A stretch of DNA of 64,000 nt from Photobacterium chitinilyticum (GTDB lineage: Bacteria > Pseudomonadota > Gammaproteobacteria > Enterobacterales > Vibrionaceae). Every line of letters begins with the position of its first letter. Position 1 is the stretch's first letter. Shown piece by piece: positions 8,736 to 17,927 of this stretch. The notes under the pieces are model-generated. The model did not search any database. It worked only from the letters and a program-made list of their open reading frames with translations, and was not told the origin of the DNA. The stretch lies in NCBI RefSeq assembly GCF_004104355.1, contig NZ_RJLM01000003.1, positions 310,001 through 374,000 of the forward strand, read 5' to 3'. Both the position numbers and the translations under genes were made by a program.

Positions 8736-9295
8736 TTTTCTGCCTCCTTGCCCTACAACGTTACTGCCTTTCTCTGCAAGTAAGCTATATACGTTGCCCG
8801 GAATATGAGACAGTCGCAATTCCCACATAGCCATTGATGGAATGGAGCTAATTTATAAAACCACTCTCTTAAACGTCTTATTTGTAATGTGTGATAATAT
8901 CATTGAATTAAATACCTTTTTTCTCATTATAAATACATATCATCTCAATACTTTGTATATAACGAACATCTATAACAAATAACATTCAATGAAACAAAGC
9001 GTTGAGAATACTCCCTATTAAAATTCCAATGTGAATTTTTTGATTAGGGCTATACTAAAACTGATAAGCAATAAAGAGGTATGTTTTATCAATTCAGCTG
9101 TAAGTTGTGACTTATTTTAAAACACAGCTTCAACTGGAGCTTCAAATAAGCCTATAACCTACTGTAACAACAATAAAAATAATTTCATGTAAACTTTTTT
9201 GAAATATAGTTATTGATGGCAGGTCTTATATTTTGAATGTGGACACAATGCACATATAAAAATGGCTGATGCCACTGACTAATGAGGTGAAGATT
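8736..9295. other. AT-rich intergenic, no gene seen
   Basis: About 560 bases without a supportable ORF on either strand. A short direct repeat (GCTTCAAcTGGAGCTTCAA, around 9125-9147) is the only structure noted. The 3' end holds the promoter and ribosome site (GAGGTGA at 9284-9290) for the next gene. Confidence 0.4.
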
Positions 9296-9604
9296 ATGTC
9301 TAGCTTGAAAGTACTAACTGCTACAGCTGTGATCGTGATGTCAACTTCAGCATTTGCTGATATCCGCGTTGCTGATACGCACAACGGCGCATGGATTACA
9401 GTTACGGAAAACGGACAACCAGCAGCCAATGCATCGGTTTCTGTTGCAAATGTTCCACAACAAAAAAAAGCATACCAGACTGATGAAAAAGGTCGCGTAT
9501 TTATTCCACTCACTCTGGAAAATTCGCGTTCTATCAAATATAAAGCCAAAACTGAAAGCGGCCGTGAATCATCACGCTTTGCTTTCCACTCTACTAACAA
9601 GTAG
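9296..9604 (+). CDS. Small secreted protein, Ig-like/regulatory beta-sandwich
   Basis: The ATG at 9296 is chosen because GAGGTGA precedes it and it gives a signal peptide (MSSLKVLTATAVIVMSTSAFA). The mature protein, about 80 residues, reads like a single carboxypeptidase-regulatory or Ig-like beta-sandwich: WITVTENGQPAANASVSV, then TDEKGRVFIPLTL, the pattern of peptide-binding or copper/nickel-associated accessory domains. No Cys. The periplasmic role is unknown. A terminator follows at 9615. Confidence 0.65.
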   Translation: MSSLKVLTATAVIVMSTSAFADIRVADTHNGAWITVTENGQPAANASVSVANVPQQKKAYQTDEKGRVFIPLTLENSRSIKYKAKTESGRESSRFAFHSTNK

Positions 9605-9614
9605 CGAATATTCT

Positions 9615-9643
9615 AAAGGCCCTACTCCTACATCAGGGCCTTT
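9615..9643. terminator. Bidirectional terminator hairpin
   Basis: AAAGGCCCT (9615-9623) pairs with AGGGCCTTT (9635-9643), an 11-base loop. It lies between two convergent genes and overlaps the stop of the reverse-strand one. Confidence 0.75.
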
Positions 9644-10190
9644 AACTATCATCCTTCCGATAGTCATGTCGATTTAAATCTCTTGCCAATACCAACGACA
9701 GACCAATAATTTGCAAAAATAAAGCAAGATTCCTTAACTGGGAAATTGATTTCATCTTATCATCATGAGTTTCAACCAATTCTACGTTATCCAAGTATAA
9801 CTGATTGATCTTTTCTCTTTGACTCTGTTGAACATTATTCATCACTACCATCAAGCTAGGAATCTCACTAATCGACAACCGCTCTATCTTTTCGTCTAAC
9901 CAATAGTTCAACTCACTTATTACTTGCTGACTTATTTCTTTGGCAATAGGTTGCTTATGCAATTTACTAGATAAAATTAATTGCAATATATATTCCCTTT
10001 TTCTTTCAACTGTTTCGACTTGCTGCCAAGTAAGGCTAATTAGCTTATCGTTATTTTGCTGCCTCTGAATAAGTTCATTGGCTTGTCGGGTTATACCATC
10101 AATAAAAAAATTAGTCATGAGTGCAGATATTACATTAAGCAACAACCCTGTTGCGACCAATGTCCACGTAGGTACTGTCCATCGTCTCAT
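9642..10190 (-). CDS. Coiled-coil membrane protein, unknown function
   Basis: I do not recognise the family. The ATG at 10190 (with AAGGT upstream) gives 182 residues; a TTG at 10211 is an alternative. A hydrophobic segment at about residues 10-28 and another near the C-terminus (ALFLQIIGLSLVLA) bracket a long, polar, helix-prone middle rich in Gln, Glu and Lys, likely a coiled coil in the periplasm. The two-TM plus coiled-coil plan resembles sensor or polymer-length modules without their output domain. It is divergent from ovoA, with about 130 bases between them. Confidence 0.55.
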   Translation of the reverse strand: MRRWTVPTWTLVATGLLLNVISALMTNFFIDGITRQANELIQRQQNNDKLISLTWQQVETVERKREYILQLILSSKLHKQPIAKEISQQVISELNYWLDEKIERLSISEIPSLMVVMNNVQQSQREKINQLYLDNVELVETHDDKMKSISQLRNLALFLQIIGLSLVLARDLNRHDYRKDDS

Positions 10191-10320
10191 ATAACTATAT
10201 ACCTTAGTCAAGCTGTCTATTTTCCTTCATATCAGTATGGCAAAAATCCAACAGAATTTTTTGTGAACCATTTTCAAACTGACTACGTTTAAAGATACTG
10301 TTTATAAAGGAAAGAACAGA

Positions 10321-12435
10321 ATGAATAACAAACTGACTAAAGCAACGCGGACCCTATTGCTCTCAGGAGACAGCGAAGATTCGAAACGCCAGGAACTAAA
10401 AGAAGCATTTAATCATACCTGGGCACTCTACGAGTCTCTCTTTGAGCTCATCAATAATGAAACAGCCTATTTCAGCAAGCCCGAACCGCTGCGCCATCCC
10501 CTAATTTTCTATTTTGGCCATACCGCCGTCTTTTACGTCAACAAACTCAAGCTAGGAAAATACATAGATAGCCGTATTAACAAGCACTTTGAGTCCATGT
10601 TCGCCATTGGGGTCGATGAAATGTCGTGGGATGATCTTGATGATACACATTATCATTGGCCGTCAGTCAGTGAGGTCAAAGCATATCGGCACGACGTCAA
10701 TCGTTTAGTCAACACGGTCATCGATGATATGCCTATCACACTACCCATTGCCCAAACTGATCCCGGCTGGATCATATTGATGGGAGTCGAGCATGAACGT
10801 ATACACCTAGAGACATCTTCAGTCATCATTCGCCAACTTCCGCTTTGCGATGTAACCCCACACCCCGACTGGCAACCATGTCGTGATGTCGGTGTTCCCG
10901 CTGCAAACCAGTTATTAACTGTCGGTGGCGACACAATCACATTAGGAAAACACGAAGAAGATGACACGTTCGGCTGGGATAACGAATTCGGCCAACAATC
11001 ATTCAAGGTTCACGACTTCAAAGCGTCTAAATACCTTGTTTCTAACCAAGAGTTTATGGCATTTGTAGCAGATGAGGGCTATCGGAAGCTCCGTTATTGG
11101 AATGACGAAGGCAAAGCATGGATTAAGTTCACACAGGCAACAATGCCGCGTTTCTGGCTTAAACAGAACGACCAATGGTTACAGCGTAACTTAACTGAAG
11201 AGATCCCGTTGCCGTTAAACTGGCCCGTTGAAGTCAACCAGCTTGAAGCCAAGGCGTTTTGTAATTGGAAGGCTGAACAGCAACAAGCCAACATCCGCCT
11301 GCTGACAGAGGCAGAGTGGTATTTATTGCGCAGCAACATTGAAGGTGATTCACCCAACTGGCCAGAAGCGCCGGGTAATATAGAACTAGGCTATTACGCC
11401 TCTTCCTGCCCTATAGACCGATTTGACCATGAGGGCTTTTGCGATATTGTGGGAAATGTCTGGCAATGGACAGAAACGGCTATCGATGGCTTTCTAGGAT
11501 TTAAAGTGCACCCTCTTTATGATGATTTCTCGACGCCAACGTTTGACGGCAAACATAACCTGATAAAAGGCGGATCATGGATATCGACAGGGAACGAATC
11601 AACGCTATCATCACGTTACGCTTTTCGTCGTCACTTTTACCAACATGCTGGATTTCGCTATGTTGAGTCTCATCAAGATCCGGCAAGCATGACCTCGCTG
11701 AACATCTATGAAACTGATGAGCTCATTTCCCAGTATCTCGAGTTTCACTATGGTGACGAGTATTTCGCGGTACCTAACTTCTGTGTAAACGGCATCAAGC
11801 AATGCCTTAATGAGATCCAGCTCAGCCACACAACCAAGGCACTAGATATTGGTTGCTCTGTCGGTCGAGCTTCATTCGAGCTCGCCAAAACATTTGATCA
11901 TGTCGATGGTATTGATTTCTCAGCACGCTTTATTCAACAGGCATGCAATCTGACAGAACACGGTGAAAAAAGGTATACCATCCGTACCGAAGGAGATTTG
12001 GTTGAATTCAAGAGCATTACTTTGGCCCAATTTAGTTACATCGAAGATGCAAAAAAAATTAATTTTATCCAAGGTGACGCCTGTAACCTCAAACCACAAT
12101 TCAGCGGCTATGATCTCGTCTATGCATCGAACCTTATCGATAGGCTCGGCGATCCCAAGGCATTTCTGTCGACTATCCACCAGCGAATTAATGACGGCGG
12201 CTATCTGGTTATCACTTCTCCCTACACCTGGCTGGAGGAATACACCACCAAAGCCAATTGGCTGGGCGGGATCAAAGTGCATGGTGAAAACTTCACCACG
12301 CTGGATGGCCTGACTGAAACGCTGATCCCCCATTTCGAACTAATCGCTGTTAAAGAAATTCCCTTGGTGATCCGCGAAACAAAGCGGAAATTCCAGCATA
12401 GCGTATCGGAAATGACCATCTGGCGAAAACGATAG
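10321..12435 (+). CDS. ovoA: 5-histidylcysteine sulfoxide synthase / mercaptohistidine N-methyltransferase OvoA
   Basis: A 704-residue, three-domain enzyme that makes ovothiol A: an iron-dependent coupling of cysteine to histidine, and methylation of the imidazole. The N-terminal DinB-like helical domain supplies the iron ligands H67 (YFGHTAV) and the H158-E-R-I-H162 motif. The middle FGE-sulfatase domain (about 200-450) shows GNVWQWTE, KGGSW and AGFRY. The C-terminal SAM methyltransferase (about 460-704) has motif I ALDIGCSVG at 507-515. Length and domain order match OvoA, and differ from EgtB, which lacks the fused methyltransferase. AAGGA precedes the ATG. The sulfoxide lyase OvoB is not seen nearby. 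Confidence 0.95.
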   Translation: MNNKLTKATRTLLLSGDSEDSKRQELKEAFNHTWALYESLFELINNETAYFSKPEPLRHPLIFYFGHTAVFYVNKLKLGKYIDSRINKHFESMFAIGVDEMSWDDLDDTHYHWPSVSEVKAYRHDVNRLVNTVIDDMPITLPIAQTDPGWIILMGVEHERIHLETSSVIIRQLPLCDVTPHPDWQPCRDVGVPAANQLLTVGGDTITLGKHEEDDTFGWDNEFGQQSFKVHDFKASKYLVSNQEFMAFVADEGYRKLRYWNDEGKAWIKFTQATMPRFWLKQNDQWLQRNLTEEIPLPLNWPVEVNQLEAKAFCNWKAEQQQANIRLLTEAEWYLLRSNIEGDSPNWPEAPGNIELGYYASSCPIDRFDHEGFCDIVGNVWQWTETAIDGFLGFKVHPLYDDFSTPTFDGKHNLIKGGSWISTGNESTLSSRYAFRRHFYQHAGFRYVESHQDPASMTSLNIYETDELISQYLEFHYGDEYFAVPNFCVNGIKQCLNEIQLSHTTKALDIGCSVGRASFELAKTFDHVDGIDFSARFIQQACNLTEHGEKRYTIRTEGDLVEFKSITLAQFSYIEDAKKINFIQGDACNLKPQFSGYDLVYASNLIDRLGDPKAFLSTIHQRINDGGYLVITSPYTWLEEYTTKANWLGGIKVHGENFTTLDGLTETLIPHFELIAVKEIPLVIRETKRKFQHSVSEMTIWRKR

Positions 12436-12449
12436 CTAGAAAATAGAAC

Positions 12450-12809
12450 TTGATGTTACTGTACTGCTCCCCCATGAGCAGTGCAGAACATAACAACGTG
12501 AAAACACCTTGTGTCGCAAAATGTAAGAGCAACGAAGGAATATGTAGCGGCTGCTTTCGTACCATAACCGAAATTACCGAGTGGCGCCTGATGAATGAAG
12601 TAAAACAGAGCAATACCATTGATGAAATTCAAGGCAAGCGTTCAACCCATACCTGCAGCTTATGTGGTAAACCGACCTATTGTGATATCAGCGCCGGGAA
12701 ATCAACCTGCTGGTGTTTCGAACTGGCCAAGAGAGATACTTCTGGAATTGAATCGCCAGATTGCCTATGCCGAAAGTGCTTATCGACTTTACCACTACGT
12801 GATGTATGA
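12450..12809 (+). CDS. DUF1289 / cysteine-rich CWC fusion protein
   Basis: A small Cys-rich cytosolic protein that begins 14 bases after ovoA, so probably co-transcribed. The first half matches DUF1289: TPCVAKCKSNEGICSGCFRT followed by EITEW. The second half matches the cysteine-rich CWC family: CSLCGKPTYC, then STCWCFE and CLCRKCL. Together about 13 Cys could hold two zinc or iron sites. The start may be the ATG at 12450 or at 12474; neither has a good ribosome site. Function is unknown for both domains; they are usually separate genes. Confidence 0.75.
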   Translation: MMLLYCSPMSSAEHNNVKTPCVAKCKSNEGICSGCFRTITEITEWRLMNEVKQSNTIDEIQGKRSTHTCSLCGKPTYCDISAGKSTCWCFELAKRDTSGIESPDCLCRKCLSTLPLRDV

Positions 12810-12928
12810 TAACCATTCCATATTTATATGATATTCAAGCATTATATTCTTGTTTTCGCTGTAAAGTATTGAGTATTTAAACTAGTCGCCTATAATCGTC
12901 GATTCTCCTCAACACAACGAATTTCCTG

Positions 12929-13264
12929 ATGCTAAAATCCCGCTATTTTATATTCACTCTTCTTGCTATATCAGGCTTTGTGCGGGCACAATCTCCTCAT
13001 CCCCTTCCCGACAACGAAAAGATATGTATGGAAACCGTGGGAAAACTACTGGCCCAACAGCATGTCATTTTCAGCAATAGTCAAATAGACCCTGACATTC
13101 GTCGTGCAGCAGAACGTGCAATCGACACGACCCGTAAAGCATTCAGTGAAAATGAAAGCTACTGCCAGGCACAAGAAGTGCTTCAGGCTTACCAAGCTAA
13201 ATGCAATGAAGATTTTCATTTTCGCGATGGTGAAGTGAACTATTTTGGACGAGGCGATATCTAA
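12929..13264 (+). CDS. Small secreted hypothetical protein
   Basis: Not recognised. It has 111 residues with a signal peptide (MLKSRYFIFTLLAISGFVRA) and a mature, mostly helical and charged part with four Cys (EKICMETV, ESYCQAQ, QAKCNED), enough for disulfides in the periplasm. It lies between the ovoA pair and a META-domain lipoprotein gene, on the same strand but with 90-120 base gaps. Confidence 0.6.
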   Translation: MLKSRYFIFTLLAISGFVRAQSPHPLPDNEKICMETVGKLLAQQHVIFSNSQIDPDIRRAAERAIDTTRKAFSENESYCQAQEVLQAYQAKCNEDFHFRDGEVNYFGRGDI

Positions 13265-13357
13265 ACTATTTCATTCGCCCCAAAACGAGTTCCCCCAACA
13301 AGTGGGTATACTATTATTAGCACACGGGGCTATTATCGTGGTAATGAGGTAATTTCT

Positions 13358-13807
13358 ATGAAAAAGTGGCTGATGGCAGGGATTCTTAGCACTTTTTTCC
13401 TGGTTGGTTGCGAGGCGGAAGTGCAAAGTGGTTTTTCAAAAGAAAATCTTCAAGATAACTGGGTTCTGACAAAAATTGATGGCAAAGATGTCAATATTAA
13501 CGAACCGAGAACTCCTCCCGGCATGTCAATTGATACAGCGTTAAAGGTTGCCGGTTTCAGCGGCTGTAATCGCTTTTTTGGTCAGGTCGAGCTAACCGAA
13601 GAGAGTAAATTTCGGATCACCGCTATGGGTTCGACTAAAATGGCGTGTATTCAAAATGATCAAGCAACCGTAGAATCCGTGATGACCAAGTCACTGCAAA
13701 AATGGAATAGCATTGCGCTTGAAAATAATATTCTGACTCTAACCTCGGAACAACATATCCTGACGTTCATGCCTGAAGCCGTCACGGGTTCAGAATCCCC
13801 CCAATAG
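13358..13807 (+). CDS. META-domain lipoprotein (HslJ-like)
   Basis: A 149-residue lipoprotein: signal and lipobox FLVGC place the lipidated Cys near residue 18. The META domain follows: NWVLTKIDGKDV, then SGCNRFFGQVEL (the conserved GCNxxxG core), TKMAC, and a final hydrophobic strand NILTLTS.EQHILTF. META proteins such as HslJ are linked to envelope stress and novobiocin resistance; the biochemical role is unknown. A terminator follows. Confidence 0.85.
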   Translation: MKKWLMAGILSTFFLVGCEAEVQSGFSKENLQDNWVLTKIDGKDVNINEPRTPPGMSIDTALKVAGFSGCNRFFGQVELTEESKFRITAMGSTKMACIQNDQATVESVMTKSLQKWNSIALENNILTLTSEQHILTFMPEAVTGSESPQ

Positions 13808-13827
13808 ATCAGGGTGGTTCTCTCTAT

Positions 13828-13852
13828 AAAAGGCGCTAATTAGCGCCTTTTT
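13828..13852 (+). terminator. Terminator after META lipoprotein
   Basis: AAAAGGCGCTA and TAGCGCCTTTTT form a near-perfect stem with almost no loop beyond AT, ending in a T-run. Confidence 0.8.
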
Positions 13853-13875
13853 GAATAACAGAAAGTACCAAACCA

Positions 13876-14925
13876 ATGATTAGTATGAAATTAAGCAAAC
13901 AAAAAGCCAAAGTGCTGAATTCTGCCATCCAAAATTGGGAGAAAGAGCAGCTCATTTCTGACGAACAAGCCGAACAGCTTCGCCACAGCTATCAGGTCGT
14001 TGGTTTTGACTGGAAGCTATTGGCAGTCTACTCCTTCTGGATTGCTATCTCCTGCTTCATTATTTCTATTGGTATTTTGCTCGCCGACGACTATTTGATG
14101 GATCTACTGGCACAAATCATCGACACCCCGGCAAGCATCCTTTCGGCTATCAGTGCTGCAATTGCAGTGCTCTTTTACCGGACTGGTATTCGCCGCCGAA
14201 AAAAATCTCCAGAGAAGAATATCAGCAACGAGGCAACATTCTTTTTTGGCATTCTGATGACGGCAGTCTCGGTAGGCTTTCTCAGTGAAACCACTCTGCT
14301 CAGCACTACCCATGATGCTTTTTTCCTGCTATTCCTCACCAGTATTTACGCCGTGTTAGGGCTTCGCCTGTCATCCGTACTTATCTGGCTCTTTGCCTTA
14401 TTTGGTTTTGGCGCTTGGGTGCTATCGCAAACAAGTTACTTAGCCGATCCAAGCGGCTATTTCCTTGGCATGAACCTTCCGCTTCGCTTTGTATTTGTCG
14501 GGCTGTTCATTACCTCTCTGAGCCTAGCCGCAAGCCAAAGAGAGCAGTACCGCCACTTAAAGGAACCCACTCTTTTTGTTGGTTTACTCTATTTCCTGAC
14601 GGCATTGTGGCTATTGTCTATATTCGGCAACTATGAAGATCTGGCGAGCTGGGCAAAAGTCAGACAGATTGAATTATTACATTGGTCATTGATTGCAGGA
14701 ACGGCCTGTCTCACCACCCTCTATATTGGCATCAAATCAGACAACACCTTGTGCCGTAGTTTTGGGATCACATTTTTGCTGATCAATTTATACACACGGT
14801 ATTTTGAATACTTTTGGGAGTCATTCCATAAAACAATTTTCTTTGCCGTATTGGCCCTCACCTTCTGGTTGATAGGCTCACATGCAGAAAAACTATGGCA
14901 AATTGGCAACCGACCTTCCAGATAA
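13876..14925 (+). CDS. DUF2157 integral membrane protein
   Basis: A 349-residue inner-membrane protein. The cytosolic N-terminus NWEKEQLISDEQAEQLRHSY is the DUF2157 signature (a WxxxGLIs..qA..L helix pair). It is followed by about nine to ten hydrophobic helices. A second ATG three codons in (MKLSKQ) could be the start. Function unknown. It immediately precedes creA on the same strand and ends about 100 bases before it. Confidence 0.8.
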   Translation: MISMKLSKQKAKVLNSAIQNWEKEQLISDEQAEQLRHSYQVVGFDWKLLAVYSFWIAISCFIISIGILLADDYLMDLLAQIIDTPASILSAISAAIAVLFYRTGIRRRKKSPEKNISNEATFFFGILMTAVSVGFLSETTLLSTTHDAFFLLFLTSIYAVLGLRLSSVLIWLFALFGFGAWVLSQTSYLADPSGYFLGMNLPLRFVFVGLFITSLSLAASQREQYRHLKEPTLFVGLLYFLTALWLLSIFGNYEDLASWAKVRQIELLHWSLIAGTACLTTLYIGIKSDNTLCRSFGITFLLINLYTRYFEYFWESFHKTIFFAVLALTFWLIGSHAEKLWQIGNRPSR

Positions 14926-15022
14926 TTGGGTGTTTTCATTGGTAAATTTGATGAAGTTGGTATCATTGGTTGATATCCGGCTGCACTTATCCCGGCCTAA
15001 ATCCTTCGCATGGAGAAAAATA

Positions 15023-15511
15023 ATGAAAAAATTGCCGTTAATTGCAGGTTTACTTGCAGCGACAACCTTGTTGGCAGGCTGTTCAGACGATGAAGTCGGT
15101 GATGTTAGCCTGGGCTTATTTACCACCAAAGATATAAAGATCCAAACCTTCAACGATCCTGAAATTGATGGGGTAACCTGCCACATTAGCCATATTAAGG
15201 CCGATCTCGACTTTGCCGACCCATCTGATATGGGGATCTCCTGCCGCCAGACGGGGCCGATTACCATAGCAATGATGTCCGATGTCGATCGCTCTAAAAA
15301 TGGCGAGGTAATTTTCAAGGCCTCTAAGAGTTTCTTGTTCAAGACGTTGAAAATTCGTCGTATTTACGATAACAAAAACAAGACTTTGATGTATCTGTCT
15401 TACTCGACCAAAGAAACTGAGGGCAGCTACAAGCACTCAATGTCGACCGTACCACTGTACGGTTCTGAAGCCTGGACTGCGCTGATGGCAGAGGAACAAG
15501 CCAAGAAATAA
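15023..15511 (+). CDS. creA: CreA family lipoprotein
   Basis: The ATG at 15023 is chosen: GGAG sits 8 bases upstream and it yields a lipoprotein signal ending LLAGC. The longer frame from 14882 overlaps the previous gene. The mature protein matches CreA: DPEIDGVTCHISHIKA, then DPSDMGISCRQTGPI, the two Cys being conserved in the family. CreA is a periplasmic protein of unknown function; E. coli keeps it upstream of the creBC two-component system, which is absent here. A terminator follows. Confidence 0.9.
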   Translation: MKKLPLIAGLLAATTLLAGCSDDEVGDVSLGLFTTKDIKIQTFNDPEIDGVTCHISHIKADLDFADPSDMGISCRQTGPITIAMMSDVDRSKNGEVIFKASKSFLFKTLKIRRIYDNKNKTLMYLSYSTKETEGSYKHSMSTVPLYGSEAWTALMAEEQAKK

Positions 15512-15528
15512 CGGTCGATATCAGAAAC

Positions 15529-15557
15529 AAAAAAACGCCAAGTTTGGCGTTTTTTTG
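15529..15557. terminator. Bidirectional terminator between creA and the export operon
   Basis: Seven A, ACGCCA, a short loop, TGGCGT and seven T. The run of A and T on both sides allows it to stop creA from the left and the permease operon from the right. Confidence 0.85.
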
Positions 15558-15579
15558 TTATTGCGAGGTTTCGTTGGTA

Positions 15580-16749
15580 CTAATTGATCACTGCCGAAGG
15601 CTTCTGACGCCGATTATTCTTTAGCATTAACGTCACCGCTATCGCGCCATACACCAGCACCTGCAGCCATAGTTGCCCCCACTGCAACACGACTTGATGA
15701 AAATCTGCTCCCATCTGGTTCAGTCTTAAAAAGGCATGAATTGCTGGTGTTGCCGGTACAAATTGCACCAGCATATTAATCGGCGCCGGAATTGCGGATG
15801 TCGGCCAGATAAAACCGGCAGAAAAGATCAACGGTATCGAGCTCAGCAGGACAACAACTGTCGCCAGTTCCCGTCTTGGGAGCAACTGTCCAATAGCCAC
15901 ACCCATAAAAATAACGGCCAACAGGAAAGGGACGGTAACAGCCAGCAAATCAGAGATCGCAGCCAGTCGGCTGATTTGATAGAAAGAAAAAGTAAAACCA
16001 AAATAGTACATTACCAACGGCAGATAAATCAGCATAAACAGGCAGGCTCTAACCAGTGTCACTCTCAGGGGCGGGTACTGGAGCCAATAGCCGTTTCTAC
16101 CCTGTCTGGCATGTTCATTTTGCCCGCCCCCCAATAACGCCACCGCAATTAATAACGTCTGATGCAGGATCAACACAAAAACAGCCGGAACGACATAATT
16201 GATATAACCCATCGTCGGATTAAAGACGGGCTGCATTGTCAGACTCATAGCCGAATGCTGCTCTGCCGCCAGTGCAATATTTTCACCAGACATAACCATC
16301 CGTGATACTTTGGCCTTGGCGCCTAATGTTCCCCCTGCTGTGGCAAGGCCTTCAACAACTGAACCATAGACAAGAAAGTATGCCGCATCACCAGCATAAG
16401 CCAGCGTAGGACTTTTGCCGAGTAATAAGTCACGAGAAAAATGCTCAGGGATCACCAAGAGCCCTTCCACCTTGCCCGTATTTAACATCATCGTGGCTTC
16501 TTCAATACTCAGGGCCCGGGCAGCAAGCTGAACTTGTGGAGTTGCATCAACCATGCGTTCCAGTTCACGACTGGTCTGGCTGTTGTCTAGATTGACCACA
16601 GCAACATGCTGCTCTCGCGGAAGCTGCTGAGAGTAAGGAAGTGGGTATAAGAACGAGTAAATCAATACGCCGCCAAATACCGTAAAAAGTATCGACTGAT
16701 TGGTAAAAATGGCGCTCAACTCAAATTTTAACAAAGCTCGCCAGCTCAT
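15580..16749 (-). CDS. ABC-2 type permease (YbhR/YhhJ-like)
   Basis: A 389-residue inner-membrane protein of the ABC2_membrane_3 type: one N-terminal helix (about 21-37), a periplasmic domain of about 150 residues with the family stretch HVAVVNLDNSQTSRELERM, and five to six C-terminal helices. It is the last gene of a four-gene operon; its start overlaps the previous stop by 4 bases. The expected ATP-binding subunit is not encoded here, so it must borrow one or work differently. Substrate unknown; YbhFSR and YhiI-RbbA-YhhJ are the nearest known arrangements. Confidence 0.85.
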   Translation of the reverse strand: MSWRALLKFELSAIFTNQSILFTVFGGVLIYSFLYPLPYSQQLPREQHVAVVNLDNSQTSRELERMVDATPQVQLAARALSIEEATMMLNTGKVEGLLVIPEHFSRDLLLGKSPTLAYAGDAAYFLVYGSVVEGLATAGGTLGAKAKVSRMVMSGENIALAAEQHSAMSLTMQPVFNPTMGYINYVVPAVFVLILHQTLLIAVALLGGGQNEHARQGRNGYWLQYPPLRVTLVRACLFMLIYLPLVMYYFGFTFSFYQISRLAAISDLLAVTVPFLLAVIFMGVAIGQLLPRRELATVVVLLSSIPLIFSAGFIWPTSAIPAPINMLVQFVPATPAIHAFLRLNQMGADFHQVVLQWGQLWLQVLVYGAIAVTLMLKNNRRQKPSAVIN

Positions 16750-17927
16750 GCTTCTACTCCTTCGCCATTGTTATTGTCAGAAGCTGGTTTTGCTAATGCT
16801 CTCGCCCTCAGCATCGCAACAATAATCGCCAATATAAATATCGACAGAATACCTAACGCAGGAAGCGCTTCGATGATTGTCTGGCCATGATTAACCTGAT
16901 GAACCTGCACGTCGAGATAATGTGTTACTGGCAACATCGCGCGCCAAACATGTGCAAGTATAGGCATATCAGTTGCTGGAAACGTTACGCCGACAAACGC
17001 AAATGCCGGGGCAGTAAAGCCAGCGGCAAGGCTCATTGCTTTTGTAACATCAAGGGGAAACAGGAAGAACAAAGCGGCAACGCCCTGACAAGCAATCACC
17101 ATTAATAACTGTGCCAGCACAAGAATGAACCAGCTACCGTGCATCGGCCAGCCAAGCTGGATATACAGTCCCCATAGAAAGAGCACTCCGTGTAGCCAGA
17201 ACAGAACTGTATAAGGGAGCAGTTTTGCCAACAAATGACGAACAGGCGCGTCCTGCAACCACGTCTTGATGCCCTGCTGACGACATTCTGAAGCCAAAGC
17301 CAATATCGTTGTGACCACAATCAGGACCTGCCATAAGGCCGGGATAGTAGCCGACACCAGAAACTGCCCATAGTGGCTGTTACTGTTGTACAACGGCGTG
17401 ACTTGCGAGCGTATAGGCACTGCTTGCCCTAGGGCTTGAACGGGAACAGCATTTCCTCCCGCCATATTATGCAGCGTATCTACCTGTGCATTGAGCGTAC
17501 CCTGAGCCTTAACAATCGCGGAATTAACCAGCTTAGCGATCAAAATGAACTGGCTGTTGTAAAACGTTGTGATATCAGGTGCCTGACCCAGCAACGTTTT
17601 CTTTTCCAGTTCATTGGGAATAATAACTAATGCGTATATCTCCCCCGCTCTCATCGCTGCACTGCCCTGCTCGACGGACGTAAACGCCCGTGTAACAGCA
17701 ATCGCAGGGCTGGCATCATATTGACGTACAACTTGACGGGATAATCGGCTGTGATCGAAATCAACGACACCAATTGGCAGATCTCGTGCAATCCCGGCAG
17801 AAAATATCGCCCAAAGAGTGATAAAAAGTACCACAGGCAACCATAAGGCCAATGCCTTGAGCCAGCTATCCGCTTTCAACAACTGCCACTCACGGCATAA
17901 TTGTGAAGTAAACGTCATGGTGATCAC
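16746..17927 (-). CDS. ABC-2 type permease, second paralogue
   Basis: A 393-residue paralogue of its downstream neighbour with the same plan: an N-terminal helix, a periplasmic domain starting PIGVVDFDHSRLSRQVVRQYDA (split here at the conserved strand), and C-terminal helices with a GVTFPATDMP turn. The two probably form a heterodimeric permease. Starts and stops overlap by 4 bases on both sides, so translation is coupled. No Walker motifs anywhere in it. Confidence 0.85.
   Translation of the reverse strand: MITMTFTSQLCREWQLLKADSWLKALALWLPVVLFITLWAIFSAGIARDLPIGVVDFDHSRLSRQVVRQYDASPAIAVTRAFTSVEQGSAAMRAGEIYALVIIPNELEKKTLLGQAPDITTFYNSQFILIAKLVNSAIVKAQGTLNAQVDTLHNMAGGNAVPVQALGQAVPIRSQVTPLYNSNSHYGQFLVSATIPALWQVLIVVTTILALASECRQQGIKTWLQDAPVRHLLAKLLPYTVLFWLHGVLFLWGLYIQLGWPMHGSWFILVLAQLLMVIACQGVAALFFLFPLDVTKAMSLAAGFTAPAFAFVGVTFPATDMPILAHVWRAMLPVTHYLDVQVHQVNHGQTIIEALPALGILSIFILAIIVAMLRARALAKPASDNNNGEGVEA

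Noticed and set aside
8880-8905. CRP-like TGTGATAATATCATTG
   Set aside because: The spacing between half-sites is wrong by one base and no gene starts nearby.
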